A stretch of 64,000 bases of DNA from assembly GCF_036170895.1 (NCBI RefSeq), contig NZ_CP108036.1, forward strand, positions 4,467,501 through 4,531,500, read 5' to 3'. Source of the DNA: Streptomyces erythrochromogenes (GTDB lineage: Bacteria > Actinomycetota > Actinomycetes > Streptomycetales > Streptomycetaceae). A model generated the notes under the pieces. The model worked only from the letters and a program-made list of their open reading frames with translations. It did no database searches and was not told the DNA's origin. Of this stretch, positions 36,009-45,704 are shown piece by piece; position 1 is the first letter of the stretch, and every line of letters begins with the position of its first letter. A program made the translations under genes and the position numbers.

Positions 36009-37826
36009 ATGTCAGCGACGCCACAACGGCACCGCCGAACCCGCCGGTTGACCTTCACCGCCCTCGCCGTCACGGCCGGGGCCGGGGCGATGGTCGCCGC
36101 CGCACTGCCGGCCGGAGCCGCGAGTGGTGGCGGTACGGCCAAGAGCCGGACCGTCGATGTGCAGATGCTGTCGTTCAACGACTTCCACGGCACCCTGGAG
36201 CCCCCGCAGGGCTCCTCCGGCACCGTGACCGAACGTCAGGCCGACGGCACCACCAAGGCCATACCCGCGGGCGGGGTCGAGTACCTCGCGACCGCCCTGC
36301 GCGAGGCCCGCAAGGGCCACGAGTACTCCGTCACCGCAGCGGCCGGCGACATGATCGGCGGCAGCCCGATGCTGTCCGGGCTCTTCCACGACGAGCCGAG
36401 CATCGAGGCGCTGAACAAGCTGGGGCTGAACGTCTCCAGCGTCGGCAACCACGAGTTCGACGAGGGCAAGACCGAGCTGCGCCGCATGGCGTACGGCGGC
36501 TGCCACCCGGTCGAGGGCTGCTACGAGTTCGGCAAGGAGTTCACGGGCTCCACCTTCCAGTACCTCGCCGCGAACGTCACGGACGAGAAGACCAAGCGCC
36601 CCCTGATGTCGCCCACCTACGTGTGGAAGAAGGGCGACGTGAAGATCGGCTTCATCGGCGTCACCCTGGAGGGCACTCCGGACGTCGTGACCGCCGAGGG
36701 CGTCAAGGGCCTCAAGTTCGGCGACGAGATCGAGACGATCAACAAGTACGCCGCCGAGCTGAACAAGCAGGGCGTGAAGTCGATCGTCGCGCTGATCCAC
36801 GAGGGCGGTCTGCCCGCGAACGGCGCGTACAACTACGACTGCGACGCCCCGGGCGCCGGCGCCGGCATCTCGGGCGCGATCGTGGACATCGCCAAGAACG
36901 TCGACGCCAAGGTCGACGCGCTGGTCACCGGCCACACGCACCAGGCGTACGCCTGCAACATCCCCGACCCGGCGGGCAACCCGCGCGCGGTGACCTCGGC
37001 GGCCTCCATCGGCCGTCTGTTCACGGACACCACGCTCACCTACGACCGGCAGACCAAGGACATCGTCCGTACGCCGATCAGCTCGCCCAAGCCGGTCAAC
37101 AAGGTCGTCCACCGCGACCAGCCCAAGGCTGCGGACATGACCGAGCTGATCGGTCGCTGGAACGCCCTGGCGGCCCCGATCGCCAACCGTCCGCAGGGCT
37201 TCATCTCGGCGGACATCCCGGGCCGCGGCTCGGCGGAGCCCGAGAAGCCGCTCGGCGACCTGATCGCCGACGCCCAGCTCGAGGCGCTCGCCCCGGCGGA
37301 CAAGGGCGGCGCTCAGCTGGCCCTGATGAACCCGGGCGGCATCCGCTCGGACCTCGCGTACAAGGCCTCGGGGGCCGAGGGCGACGGCGTCGTGACCTAC
37401 GGCGAGTCCTTCACGGTCCAGCCGTTCAACAACATGATGAACGTCGTGGACCTGAGCGGCGTGCAGCTGATCACCGCGCTCCAGCAGCAGGTAAGCGGCC
37501 CGGTCAACGGGGCCAGCCCGAAGATCTTGCAGGTGTCGAAGGGCTTCACCTACACCCTCGACATGACGAAGGCCGGTGCCGACCGCATCGTCGTGGACTC
37601 GGTCAAGCTGAACGGTGCCGCGATCGACCCCGCCAAGACCTACCGGGTCGCGATGAACGAGTTCCTCGCGGGCGGCGGTGACGGCTTCACCGTCCTGAAG
37701 GAGCACAAGAACAAGCTCGTGGGCGCGTCCGACCTGGACTGCTTCAACGCCTACCTGACGAACAACTCCTCGGCGTCCGCGCCGATCGCCCCGCCGGCGG
37801 CGAACCGGATCACCGTCGTCAAGTAA
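36009..37826 (+). CDS. secreted 5'-nucleotidase / metallophosphatase
   Basis: A 605-residue exported enzyme. The signal peptide carries a twin-arginine motif (RRLTFTALAV) and ends near AGAAS. Metallophosphatase motifs are complete: LSFNDFHG, AGDMIGGSP, GNHEFDEG, LIHEGG and GHTHQ. The C-terminal nucleotidase domain has MNPGGIRSDL and the substrate-stacking region GFTYTLD / GGGDGFTVLK. It releases phosphate from extracellular nucleotides, fitting the phosphate theme nearby. ATG 36009 follows a GGGG site. The equivalent in S. coelicolor is SCO4152. Confidence 0.95.
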   Translation: MSATPQRHRRTRRLTFTALAVTAGAGAMVAAALPAGAASGGGTAKSRTVDVQMLSFNDFHGTLEPPQGSSGTVTERQADGTTKAIPAGGVEYLATALREARKGHEYSVTAAAGDMIGGSPMLSGLFHDEPSIEALNKLGLNVSSVGNHEFDEGKTELRRMAYGGCHPVEGCYEFGKEFTGSTFQYLAANVTDEKTKRPLMSPTYVWKKGDVKIGFIGVTLEGTPDVVTAEGVKGLKFGDEIETINKYAAELNKQGVKSIVALIHEGGLPANGAYNYDCDAPGAGAGISGAIVDIAKNVDAKVDALVTGHTHQAYACNIPDPAGNPRAVTSAASIGRLFTDTTLTYDRQTKDIVRTPISSPKPVNKVVHRDQPKAADMTELIGRWNALAAPIANRPQGFISADIPGRGSAEPEKPLGDLIADAQLEALAPADKGGAQLALMNPGGIRSDLAYKASGAEGDGVVTYGESFTVQPFNNMMNVVDLSGVQLITALQQQVSGPVNGASPKILQVSKGFTYTLDMTKAGADRIVVDSVKLNGAAIDPAKTYRVAMNEFLAGGGDGFTVLKEHKNKLVGASDLDCFNAYLTNNSSASAPIAPPAANRITVVK

Positions 37827-37844
37827 CACCCGCGCACAGCGTGC

Positions 37845-37892
37845 CCGAAGGGGCGGCGGGCCGACAGGCCCGCCGCCCCTTCGGCGTTTCCC
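37845..37892 (+). terminator. terminator after 5'-nucleotidase gene
   Basis: A near-perfect hairpin, ccgaaggggcggcgggcc / ggcccgccgccccttcgg with a 4-base loop, is followed by cgtttcccc. It separates two converging genes. Confidence 0.88.
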
Positions 37893-37925
37893 CGCGCACC
37901 CCCGTGGCGCGGGGACCGGCGGGGA

Positions 37926-38708
37926 TCAGAGGGCCGCGAGGAACGCCCCGACGGCCCGGTGGAAGCCGTCGGGGTCCGTGAACGGCACGAAGTGGTCGCC
38001 GTCGAGGGGCGCGTACGAGGTCCTCGGGCGCCGGGCGACCATCGCGTCGGCGACGGACTGTGTGAGCGCCTGGCTGCCGGTGCCGTGGATCAGCAGGGCC
38101 GGGCAGGTGCTCGTGAGCCAGGTGTCCCAGTGGTCGCCGGCGCAGGCGTGGATGGAGTCGAGCATGTCCTGCGGGTGGTACGCCAGGCGCCAGCCGGTGC
38201 CGTCCGGGAGGGGGCGCAGCCCGTCGGCGACGAAGGGCGCGGCCGGTCCGGCGGCGGCGAGGAGTTCCTCGCGGGTGGCGGCGGTGTGGGGGAGGCCGCC
38301 GAGGAAGTCGAACCAGTTCGGCCCGTCGGGGATGCGGATCTCGACGGTGGCGTCGACGCCGATGAGCGCGGAGATCCGGTCCGGGTGGGCGGCGGCCAGG
38401 TGGTAGGCGTTGAGCCCGCCGAGGGAGTAGCCGAGGAGCGGCACGGGGGTGCCCTGGCCCAGGTGGTCGAGGAGGGCGACGGCGTCGGCGACGTAGCCCT
38501 CGCGGCGGTAGTGGGGCGCCCGGTCGGATGCGCCGTGGCCGCGCTGGTCGGGGGCGATGACCCGCCAGGTGTCGCCGAGGGCGGCGGCGAGCCCGGTGAA
38601 GGCGAGGGCTTCGGACATGCCGCCGTGCAGGGCGAGGAGCGGCCGGCCGGTGCCGCCGAAGTCCAGGTAGGAGAGGGTCCGGTCGTCGATCTTCAGCTCG
38701 TGGCGCAT
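37926..38708 (-). CDS. alpha/beta hydrolase
   Basis: A 260-residue alpha/beta hydrolase: oxyanion LALHGGMSE, APDQRGHGASDRA, nucleophile Ser95 in LLGYSLGG, and late catalytic His in LDGDHFVPF. It resembles the hydrolase half of the YunG fusion at 12424-13599. The start is ATG 38706-38708. It is divergent from a TetR gene across a 17+17-base inverted repeat, so it is probably the target of that repressor. The substrate is unknown. Confidence 0.88.
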   Translation of the reverse strand: MRHELKIDDRTLSYLDFGGTGRPLLALHGGMSEALAFTGLAAALGDTWRVIAPDQRGHGASDRAPHYRREGYVADAVALLDHLGQGTPVPLLGYSLGGLNAYHLAAAHPDRISALIGVDATVEIRIPDGPNWFDFLGGLPHTAATREELLAAAGPAAPFVADGLRPLPDGTGWRLAYHPQDMLDSIHACAGDHWDTWLTSTCPALLIHGTGSQALTQSVADAMVARRPRTSYAPLDGDHFVPFTDPDGFHRAVGAFLAAL

Positions 38709-38762
38709 GTTCCTGCCTCCCGTGGGCCTGTGGATCTTGTCGATGGCTTCACCCTGCCAGCG

Positions 38763-38806
38763 TTTGGGCAAGCGCGCAATACGCATGTCTTGCGCGCTTG
38801 CCCAAA
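38763..38806. promoter_or_regulatory. large inverted repeat, probable TetR operator
   Basis: TTTGGGCAAGCGCGCAA, a 10-base spacer, then TTGCGCGCTTGCCCAAA: a perfect 17+17 dyad midway between the divergent hydrolase and TetR genes. Each arm is itself a TTG..CAA half-dyad, so two repressor dimers could bind. No T-run follows, and a terminator makes no sense between divergent genes. Confidence 0.85.
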
Positions 38807-38838
38807 TCCTGTCGCGGAGTCGTGGATACGATCCGGGC

Positions 38839-39408
38839 ATGGGAAATCGCGAGGACCTGCTGGCCGGAGCCCGGCGCTGCCTGGAGGAGAAGGGCTACCT
38901 GCGCACGACCGTGCGCGACATCGCCACGGCCTCGGGGGTGAGCATGGCGGCGATCGGCTACCACTTCGGGTCCCGGGAGGCCCTCCTCAACCAGGCCCTG
39001 TTCGCCGCCATGGAGGAGTGGGCCGCGGGATCCGGCCGCCTCGCGGGCGAGGGCGGGACCGCGGGGGAGCGCTACGCCGACACCTGGGACCGCAAGATCC
39101 GCGACTTCGGCGAGATGCGCTGGCTCTGGCTGGCCTCCGTCGAGGCGTTCGTCCACGCGCAGTCCTCGCCCGAGCTGCTCGCGATCCTCGCCGAGGGGCA
39201 GCGCCGCAACCGGCGGACGGTGGCCGCGGCCCTGCGCGGGGTGCCGCCGGAAGAGGTCTCCGATGAGGACGTGCGGGCCCTCGGCTCGATGCACATCGCG
39301 CTGCTCAGCGGCGTGATGGTGCAGACCCTGACCGACCCGGAGCAGGCGCCGGACGGCCGTGAACTCCTCCAGGGGCTGCGCTCCATGGTCGAGTTGCTCG
39401 GAAGCTGA
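38839..39408 (+). CDS. TetR family transcriptional regulator
   Basis: A 189-residue TetR repressor. The N-terminal helix-turn-helix is LLAGARRCLEEKGYLRTTVRDIATASGVSMAAIGYHFGSREALLNQAL. The C-terminal ligand domain is unassigned. It starts 33 bases after the large inverted repeat and should repress itself and the divergent hydrolase, being released by a hydrolase substrate or similar inducer; that is inference. Confidence 0.9.
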   Translation: MGNREDLLAGARRCLEEKGYLRTTVRDIATASGVSMAAIGYHFGSREALLNQALFAAMEEWAAGSGRLAGEGGTAGERYADTWDRKIRDFGEMRWLWLASVEAFVHAQSSPELLAILAEGQRRNRRTVAAALRGVPPEEVSDEDVRALGSMHIALLSGVMVQTLTDPEQAPDGRELLQGLRSMVELLGS

Positions 39409-39483
39409 CCGCTACCGACGGGTAGCAAGTATGACGTGTGCACGCCATAATCCGGCCATCACCGGGTCGGCAAAGGGGCGGGC

Positions 39484-40440
39484 ATGGGCATCGGCATGGG
39501 CACGGGCACGGGCACCGGAACGCGCACGGGCGCGGTCGCGGGTGCGGTCACCGGAACGGGCGGGGTCACCGCACCGGCATGGGGCCGGCGGACGTTCCTG
39601 GCCGGAGCACTGGCCCTGGGAGCGGCCGTCGGCCTGGGAGCCGCACCCGCCTCGGCGGCCGCACTCGGCACCCAGGACTGGATGGCCGGCCTCGGCGACT
39701 CCACCGCCCTCCAGCGGATGACCATCCCCGGCACCCACGACTCCGGCGCCACCAAGGGCGGGCTCTACGTCGCCTGCCAGAACACCTCGATCGCCCAGCA
39801 GCTCGACTCCGGCATCCGCTTCCTCGACGTCCGCTGCCGGGTCACCGGCGGCTCCTTCGCCATCCACCACGCGGCGTTCTTCCAGGACCTGATGTTCGGG
39901 GACGTCCTCGTCGCCTGCGCGAACTTCCTCGCCGCCCACCCCTCCGAGACCGTCCTGATGCGCGTGAAGCAGGAGTACTCCGGGGAGAGCGACGCCACCT
40001 TCCGCGCCGTCTTCGACGACTACCTGGACAACCGCGGCTGGCGTTCCCTGTTCCGGATCGCCGACACCCTGCCCACGCTCGGACAGGCCCGCGGCAAGGT
40101 GGTCCTGCTCGCCGACAACGGCGGCCTGCCGGGCCTGCGCTACGGCGACGGCAACGTCTACGACATCCAGGACGACTACAACACCGAGCCCTTCGCCAAG
40201 CGAGGCCGGATCGAGAACCACTTCCGCAAGGCCGTGCAGCAGCCCGGCAAGCTCTTCGTCAACTACGTCAGCACCGCGGCGTACATGCCGCCGCGCTGGA
40301 ACTCCGACCGCCTCAACCCGCAGGTCCACGGCTTCGTCGACGGCGGGGAGATGGCCGGCCGGACCGGGCTCGGGATCGTCCCGATGGACTTCCCGAACAC
40401 CCGCTCCGGCCTGGTCGCCTCACTGATCCGGCACAACTGA
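39484..40440 (+). CDS. secreted phosphatidylinositol-specific phospholipase C
   Basis: A 318-residue exported PI-PLC. A 30-residue N-terminus of Gly-Thr repeats (MGIGMGTGTGTGTRTGA) precedes a twin-arginine signal, WGRRTFLAGALALGAAVGLG, cut near ASAAA. The catalytic general acid/base histidines are His85 in TIPGTHDSGA and His128 or 129 in FAIHHAAF; Asp115 and Arg117 lie in FLDVRCR. The start could instead be the in-frame ATG at 39496, or later, since the repeat region is unusual. The last 21 bases overlap tail-to-tail with the histidine kinase gene. A TAT-exported lipase fits the soil lifestyle and phosphate scavenging. Confidence 0.92.
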   Translation: MGIGMGTGTGTGTRTGAVAGAVTGTGGVTAPAWGRRTFLAGALALGAAVGLGAAPASAAALGTQDWMAGLGDSTALQRMTIPGTHDSGATKGGLYVACQNTSIAQQLDSGIRFLDVRCRVTGGSFAIHHAAFFQDLMFGDVLVACANFLAAHPSETVLMRVKQEYSGESDATFRAVFDDYLDNRGWRSLFRIADTLPTLGQARGKVVLLADNGGLPGLRYGDGNVYDIQDDYNTEPFAKRGRIENHFRKAVQQPGKLFVNYVSTAAYMPPRWNSDRLNPQVHGFVDGGEMAGRTGLGIVPMDFPNTRSGLVASLIRHN

Positions 40441-41862
40441 CGGCTCGGAGGGCGGCGGGGTCGGCGCCCCGGGGATGCGGAGCACCGCCTCCGTGCCCGC
40501 ACCGCCGTCCGCCGCCGCCCGCAGCTCGGCGCTGCCGCCCGCGCGGGCCGCCGTACGGGCCACGATCGACAGGCCCAGCCCGCTGCCGGGCAGGGCGCGG
40601 GCCGACTCGGACCGCCAGAACCGCTCGAAGACGTGCGGGAGGTCCGCCGCCGGGATGCCGGGCCCGTGGTCCCGTACGGTCAGCTCGCCCGCCCTCAGCG
40701 TCACCTCGACCGAGCCGCCCGGCGGGCTGAACTTCACGGCGTTGTCCAGGACGTTGACCACCGCCCGCTCCAGCGCCGCCGCCTCGCCCCGGACGTACCA
40801 GGGCTCCAGGTCCGACGCGAAGGCCAGCTCCGGACCGCGCAGCCGGGCCCGGGACAGCGCCGCCGCGGCGATCTCGTGCAGGGCGACCACCCCGAGCGGG
40901 CCGGGCGAGGCCGCATCCGGCCGGGACAGCTCCTGCAGGTCCCCGATCAGCGAGGCCAGTTCCGTCATCTGCGCCTTGACCGAGGCCAGCAGCTCCCGCC
41001 GGTCGTCGGGCGGGATGGCCCGGCCGGTCTCCTCACTGCGCGCGAGGAGCTCGATGTTGGTGCGCAGCGAGGTCAGCGGGGTGCGCAGCTCGTGCCCGGC
41101 GTCCGCGATCAGCTGGGACTGCCGGTCCTGGGAGGAGGCCAGGGCCGCGGTCATCGAGTTGAAGGACCGCGACAGGCGGGCGATCTCGTCGTCGCCCTCG
41201 TCGGGGATCCGCACCGTCAGGTCCTCGGTGCGGGCGATGTGCTCGACGGCGTCGGTCAGCTCGTCGACGGGCCGCAGCCCCGTACGGGCCACCCACAGGC
41301 CGGCCGCGCCGGCGCCGGCGATCCCCAGGGCGGAGACGAGCAGCAGCACCCAGGCCAGGGTGGACAGCGGCTTGTCGATGTCGGAGAGCGGCCGTGCCAC
41401 CGAGACCGCGAAGATCGGCGCGCCGGGCGTGGTCTGTGCGGCGAAGGTGTAGACGCGCATCCGCACGCCGTTGTCCGTGGTCGCGTCGTGCAGGGCCTTG
41501 TTCTTGCGGCCCGTCGCGACCTCCCTGTCCAGGGCGATGACCGGCAGGTCGGTCTGGCCGCTCACCCAGCAGTGGTTGCCGTCCGCCGTGACGATCTGGA
41601 CGGTCGCGTTCAGTTTCTCGGCGATGTCCTGCTGGGGCTGGGCCGGCGGGCGGGCCGGGCAGCCGCTGCGCAGCCGGTCCAGCACCTGGCTGGTCGGGTT
41701 GGTGGCCATCAGGGACTGGTTCAGCTGGTTGTCGAGCTGGGCCCGCACCACCACCCAGGACACCCCGGCGACGGTGGCCACGGCCACGGCCACGGCGGTG
41801 GTGACCAGCAGGGCCAGCCGGGAGCGCAGCGGCAGCGCGCGGAAGCGGGCGGCCGGGCTCAC
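40420..41862 (-). CDS. MprB-like sensor histidine kinase
   Basis: A 480-residue membrane kinase. Helix 1 is at about residues 17-40, an extracytoplasmic domain follows to about 168, and helix 2 is at 168-190. HAMP linker, then the H-box [24 protein letters not shown] with the phospho-accepting His, the N-box [14 protein letters not shown], and the G-boxes DHGPGIP and GSGLGLSIV. The GTG start overlaps the response regulator stop by 4 bases (GTGA). It pairs with the OmpR-type regulator and lies beside an HtrA protease gene, the layout of mycobacterial mprAB-pepD. Confidence 0.93.
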   Translation of the reverse strand: MSPAARFRALPLRSRLALLVTTAVAVAVATVAGVSWVVVRAQLDNQLNQSLMATNPTSQVLDRLRSGCPARPPAQPQQDIAEKLNATVQIVTADGNHCWVSGQTDLPVIALDREVATGRKNKALHDATTDNGVRMRVYTFAAQTTPGAPIFAVSVARPLSDIDKPLSTLAWVLLLVSALGIAGAGAAGLWVARTGLRPVDELTDAVEHIARTEDLTVRIPDEGDDEIARLSRSFNSMTAALASSQDRQSQLIADAGHELRTPLTSLRTNIELLARSEETGRAIPPDDRRELLASVKAQMTELASLIGDLQELSRPDAASPGPLGVVALHEIAAAALSRARLRGPELAFASDLEPWYVRGEAAALERAVVNVLDNAVKFSPPGGSVEVTLRAGELTVRDHGPGIPAADLPHVFERFWRSESARALPGSGLGLSIVARTAARAGGSAELRAAADGGAGTEAVLRIPGAPTPPPSEPSVVPDQ

Positions 41863-42590
41863 TCGGGCCCGCCATCGCCCGCGCGCAGTACGTAGCCCAC
41901 CCCGCGCACCGTGTGGACCAGGCGCGGCTCCCCGCCCGCCTCGGTCTTGCGGCGCAGGTACATCACGTACACGTCCAGGGAGTTGGAGCTGGGCTCGAAG
42001 TCGAAGCCCCAGACGGTCTTGAGGATCTGCTCGCGGGTCAGGACCTGGCGCGGGTGCGCGAGGAACATCTCCAGCAGCGTGAACTCGGTACGGGTCAGCT
42101 CCACCGGGCGCCCGGCCCGGGTGACCTCGCGGGTCGCGAGGTCCATGCGCAGGTCGCCGAAGGTCAGGGCGTCCTCGTGGGGGCCGGCGCCGGCCTGTGC
42201 GGCGGCGTAGGAGCTGCGGCGCAGCAGGGCGCGCACGCGGGCGAAGAGCTCGTCGAGCTCGAACGGCTTGACTAGGTAGTCGTCGGCGCCCGCGTCGAGG
42301 CCGGTGACGCGGTCGCCGACGGTGTCGCGGGCGGTCAGCATCAGGATCGGGGTGACGCTGCCGGAGGCGCGCAGCCGGCGGGCGGCCGTGAGCCCGTCCA
42401 TCCGCGGCATCTGGATGTCCAGCACGATCAGGCCGGGGGCGTACGAGGCCGCCTTGTCGAGGGCGTCGAGCCCGTCGACGGCGGTCTGCACGGCGTAGCC
42501 CTCGAAGGCGAGGCTGCGGCGCAGGGCCTCGCGTACGGCCGGTTCGTCGTCGACGACGAGGATCCGCGCTTCGCCTTCGGCGGGGTTCAT
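41859..42590 (-). CDS. MprA-like OmpR-family response regulator
   Basis: A 243-residue regulator. The receiver domain has phospho-acceptor Asp58 in [13 protein letters not shown] and acidic pair VVDDE; Lys in LVKPFE. The C-terminal winged helix ends [42 protein letters not shown]. It binds DNA under control of the kinase encoded next. In S. coelicolor the pair is SCO4156/4155. Likely targets include the protease gene 210 bases upstream. Confidence 0.93.
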   Translation of the reverse strand: MNPAEGEARILVVDDEPAVREALRRSLAFEGYAVQTAVDGLDALDKAASYAPGLIVLDIQMPRMDGLTAARRLRASGSVTPILMLTARDTVGDRVTGLDAGADDYLVKPFELDELFARVRALLRRSSYAAAQAGAGPHEDALTFGDLRMDLATREVTRAGRPVELTRTEFTLLEMFLAHPRQVLTREQILKTVWGFDFEPSSNSLDVYVMYLRRKTEAGGEPRLVHTVRGVGYVLRAGDGGPE

Positions 42591-42800
42591 GGATGGGTCT
42601 CCCAGGTGTGGTGGCCGGCAGTGGGGTCCGACGGGTGACGGCGCCTCCAGCCTCGCACGGCAGGCTGGTGCTGTGACCGGAAAGGTCCACCGGGTCACGG
42701 CACCCGGTACGGCACCTCGCCGCGTTGTCGGACCACGCAAGCCTGGGCAGACCCCATGGCACCGGACGACGCAACCCGGCAGACCTGCCCGGCCGCAGCC

Positions 42801-44030
42801 CTAGAAGGACGTGCCGAAGCCGTTGGCGAAGGAGTCGCCGCCGGAGGTGCCGGAGGTGCCGGCGGATTCCTTGCCTCCGGGGCCGCCCTTGCGGAGGGAG
42901 TCCAGGTCGGCCTTGATCGTGTCGACGGGGATGGCGAAGCCGAGGCCGACGCTGCCGGCGGCGGAGTTGCCGGTCGAGGGCGAGTAGATCGCGGAGGGCA
43001 TGCCCACGATCTCGCCCTTCATGTTGACCAGGGCGCCGCCGGAGTTGCCCGGGTTGAGGGAGGCGTCCGTCTGGAGGGCCTTGTACGAGGTGGTGTTCGA
43101 GCCGGTGTCCCCGTTGAACTGGCGGCCGCCGAAGGAGAAGGGCCAGCTGTCCTCGCCCTGCTGGCGGCCCCGCGGGGAGCTCTGCTCCGACTTGGGCACC
43201 TTCACCTCGCGGTTCAGGGCCGAGACGATGCCGCTGGTCACGGTGCCGGTGAGGCCGTCGGGGGAGCCGATGGCGACGACCTGGTCGCCGACCTTGACGC
43301 TGCCGGAGTCGCCGAGCTCGGCGGGCTTGAGGCCGCTCGCGCCGTCGAGCTTGATCAGGGCCAGGTCCTTGTCGGGGTCGGTGCCGACGATCTTGGCGGT
43401 GTGCTTCTTGCCGTCGCTCGTCGTCACCTGGATCTGGGTGGCGCCGTCCACGACGTGGTTGTTGGTGGCGATCTCGCCGTCGGCGGTGAGCACGAAGCCG
43501 GAGCCGGTGCCCTGGCCGGAGCCGGTGCGGGTGTCGATGCGGACGACCGAGGGGCTGACCTGCTCGGCGATCCCGGCGACGGTGCCGGTGCTGGACTGCG
43601 AGACGTTCGTGCCGCTGACCCCGCCGGTGGTGCCGGCCTGCCGGTCCATCAGCTGCTGGACGGCGGCTGCGGTGCCGCCGCCGACCAGGGCCGCGGCGAG
43701 CGCGACGGCGGCCAGCAGGGCGACGGGCTTCTTCGCGCGCCGGGCGGGCGCGGCGTGGGCGGGACCCTGCGGGAGGCCGGCGCCGGCTTCGCCGCCGTCC
43801 GCCGGGGCCGGGACCGTCTCGCCCCGGATGACCGGCGGCTGGTGCGCCTCGTGCCAGCCGGGCGCGGCCGGCGGGTAGGCGGGCGGCGGCGGATACGCCC
43901 CGGCTCCGGTCCCGACTCCGGCCTCGTGCGCCAGCCGGTCGCGTCCGCGCTGCCAGTCCTCGCCGAACGGCGCGTGCTGGGGGCGGTGTTCCTGCGGGTA
44001 CTCGCCTTCGCGGCGGAAGCTCTCGGTCAT
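42801..44030 (-). CDS. HtrA/PepD-like trypsin-type serine protease without PDZ domain
   Basis: A 409-residue membrane-anchored protease. A Pro/Gly-rich cytoplasmic part (1-102) is followed by one helix at 103-124 and an outer protease domain with the triad His192 (ATNNHVVDG), Asp222 (DKDLALIKL) and Ser330 (NPGNSGGAL). HtrA proteins normally carry a PDZ domain after this; here the chain ends with a Gly/Ser/Thr tail. The ATG at 44030 is chosen because the product then matches the usual family N-terminus. Degrades damaged exported proteins under envelope stress, probably controlled by the adjacent two-component pair. Confidence 0.92.
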   Translation of the reverse strand: MTESFRREGEYPQEHRPQHAPFGEDWQRGRDRLAHEAGVGTGAGAYPPPPAYPPAAPGWHEAHQPPVIRGETVPAPADGGEAGAGLPQGPAHAAPARRAKKPVALLAAVALAAALVGGGTAAAVQQLMDRQAGTTGGVSGTNVSQSSTGTVAGIAEQVSPSVVRIDTRTGSGQGTGSGFVLTADGEIATNNHVVDGATQIQVTTSDGKKHTAKIVGTDPDKDLALIKLDGASGLKPAELGDSGSVKVGDQVVAIGSPDGLTGTVTSGIVSALNREVKVPKSEQSSPRGRQQGEDSWPFSFGGRQFNGDTGSNTTSYKALQTDASLNPGNSGGALVNMKGEIVGMPSAIYSPSTGNSAAGSVGLGFAIPVDTIKADLDSLRKGGPGGKESAGTSGTSGGDSFANGFGTSF

Positions 44031-44144
44031 GACACGACTCTCCCCGCCGTTGATGAGAGCTTCCTGAGTCCGGCCTGAGAAGCCCGACAGAACCGCGTAT
44101 GCCCGATGTAAAGACACTTCCCGGCGCCTCCCCCTTCCGCTATC

Positions 44145-44171
44145 TTGAACGCGTTCAAGTGAACGAGTTCA
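44145..44171. promoter_or_regulatory. tandem TTGAAC palindromes
   Basis: A perfect 14-base palindrome, TTGAACGCGTTCAA (44145-44158), is followed after one base by a second, TGAACGAGTTCA (44160-44171). The pair lies 20 bases upstream of a small membrane protein start. Such TTGAAC dyads are typical operators of TetR-type regulators, but no such regulator gene is adjacent; the nearest regulator is of LacI type. Confidence 0.75.
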
Positions 44172-44190
44172 AATACCGATCGGGGGGATC

Positions 44191-44592
44191 GTGGACGAGG
44201 TCGTGCGGCGGAGGGTGTCCCGCTTGCCGTGGAGGCTGGCCGTGACCGCGGCGGCGGTGACGGCCGGTACGACGGTGTGGTCGGCGACCGTGGCGACGGA
44301 GGGTGTGCCGGCCCGCGGCTTCCTGCTGATCCTGTTCGTCGCCGGTCTGCCGCTCCTGGCGCGCGACGCGCCGACGGCCTTCACCTGCGTCTGCCTGCTC
44401 ACCGGGATGGTCCTGCTGTGGGTGTCGCTGCTCGGGGCCGCAGTCGGGCTCGGGCCGGTCGTCGCTGCGTCGCTCGCGCTGCTGGCCGCGTCCGTCGCCG
44501 ATCCCGACGCCCCACCGGGCGGCTGTTCGGTGGCGCTCGCCGGGGCGCTGCTGCTGGTGATCCTGCCGGTGTGCTTCTGCTGGTTCTCCTGA
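44191..44592 (+). CDS. four-helix membrane protein
   Basis: A 133-residue hydrophobic protein with about four helices (residues 14-33, 43-58, 62-82, 85-102 and a short C-terminal one ending LLLVILPVCFCWFS). The GTG start follows a GGGGGGATC ribosome site. I do not recognise a family. The tandem TTGAAC operator upstream says its expression is switched; the cue is unknown. It converges on the LacI gene with 19 bases between stops. Confidence 0.72.
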   Translation: MDEVVRRRVSRLPWRLAVTAAAVTAGTTVWSATVATEGVPARGFLLILFVAGLPLLARDAPTAFTCVCLLTGMVLLWVSLLGAAVGLGPVVAASLALLAASVADPDAPPGGCSVALAGALLLVILPVCFCWFS

Positions 44593-44611
44593 ACCGGAGC
44601 GACCCCTGCGG

Positions 44612-45634
44612 CTACCGGCAGCCGCAGGAGCGGCGGACCACCAGCGCCGACGGGAACTGCTTGAGGCGCTCACGGCGCGAGCCGGCCACGCGCAGGCCGT
44701 CGTCCAGGACCAGGTCCACCGCCGCGCGGGCCATCGCCGGGCGGTCCGAGGCGATCGTGGTCAGCGGCGGGTCCGTGAGGGCCGCCTCCTTCACGTCGTC
44801 GAAGCCGGCCACGGCCAGTTCCCCGGGCACGTCGATGCGCAGCTCGCGCGCGGCGCGCAGCACGCCGATCGCCTGGTCGTCCGTGGCGCAGAAGATGGCC
44901 GTCGGCCGGTCCGGCCGCGCCAGGACCTCCAGGGCGACCGTGTACGCGTCGTAGCGGTTGTACGGCGCCTCGATGAGCCGGCCCTCGATGGAGCGGCCGG
45001 CCTCCAGCATGGCCCGCCGCCAGCCCTCGACGTGGTCGGCGACCGGGTCGCCGACCGACGGGGTGTTCTCGATGCCGCCGATGCAGGCCACGTACTCGTG
45101 CCCGTGCTCCAGCAGGTGCCGGGTGGCGAGCTGGGCGCCGCCGATGTCGTCCGTGACGACCGCGACGTCGTCGATCGCCTCCGGGCGCTCGTGCAGCAGC
45201 ACCACGCGGGCGTCCCAGGCCTCGATCTCGCTGGCCGCCTGCTCGCTCATGCCCTGGCTGACCAGGATCAGGCCGGAGACCCGCATCCCGAGGAAGGCCC
45301 GCAGGTAGTGGACCTCGCGCTCGGTGCGGTAGTCGGAGTTGCCGACCAGGACCATCTTTCCGCGCTCGGCGGCGGCCTGCTCGACCGCGTGCGCCATCTC
45401 CGCGAAGAACGGCTGGCGGGCATCGGGGACGATCATGCCTATGAGGTCGGTGCGCCGCGACGCCATCGCCTGGGCGACCCGGTCCGGGCGGTAGCCCAGA
45501 TCCTTGATCGCGGCGAGGACACGCTCGCGCGTGGCCGGGGCAACCGGCCGGGGTCCGTTGTTGATGACGTAGCTCACGACGGCGGTAGAAGTACCCGCAA
45601 GTCGCGCTACGTCATCCCGCGTCACCTTGGCCAC
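44612..45634 (-). CDS. LacI family transcriptional regulator
   Basis: A 340-residue LacI/GalR repressor. The N-terminal helix-turn-helix and hinge are [40 protein letters not shown]; the periplasmic-binding-type core follows, with VAVAGFDD-like [14 protein letters not shown] and [12 protein letters not shown] near the C-terminus. It begins with GTG 70 bases downstream of glnR on the same strand and may be co-transcribed with it. No sugar operon is adjacent, so the effector is unknown. Confidence 0.93.
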   Translation of the reverse strand: MAKVTRDDVARLAGTSTAVVSYVINNGPRPVAPATRERVLAAIKDLGYRPDRVAQAMASRRTDLIGMIVPDARQPFFAEMAHAVEQAAAERGKMVLVGNSDYRTEREVHYLRAFLGMRVSGLILVSQGMSEQAASEIEAWDARVVLLHERPEAIDDVAVVTDDIGGAQLATRHLLEHGHEYVACIGGIENTPSVGDPVADHVEGWRRAMLEAGRSIEGRLIEAPYNRYDAYTVALEVLARPDRPTAIFCATDDQAIGVLRAARELRIDVPGELAVAGFDDVKEAALTDPPLTTIASDRPAMARAAVDLVLDDGLRVAGSRRERLKQFPSALVVRRSCGCR

Positions 45635-45704
45635 GCGCGGCAGTCTACGCGGGGTGACCTACCTCTGGGCAGGGCGTCCTGAAGACCGGACGATCATCCG
45701 GCCC

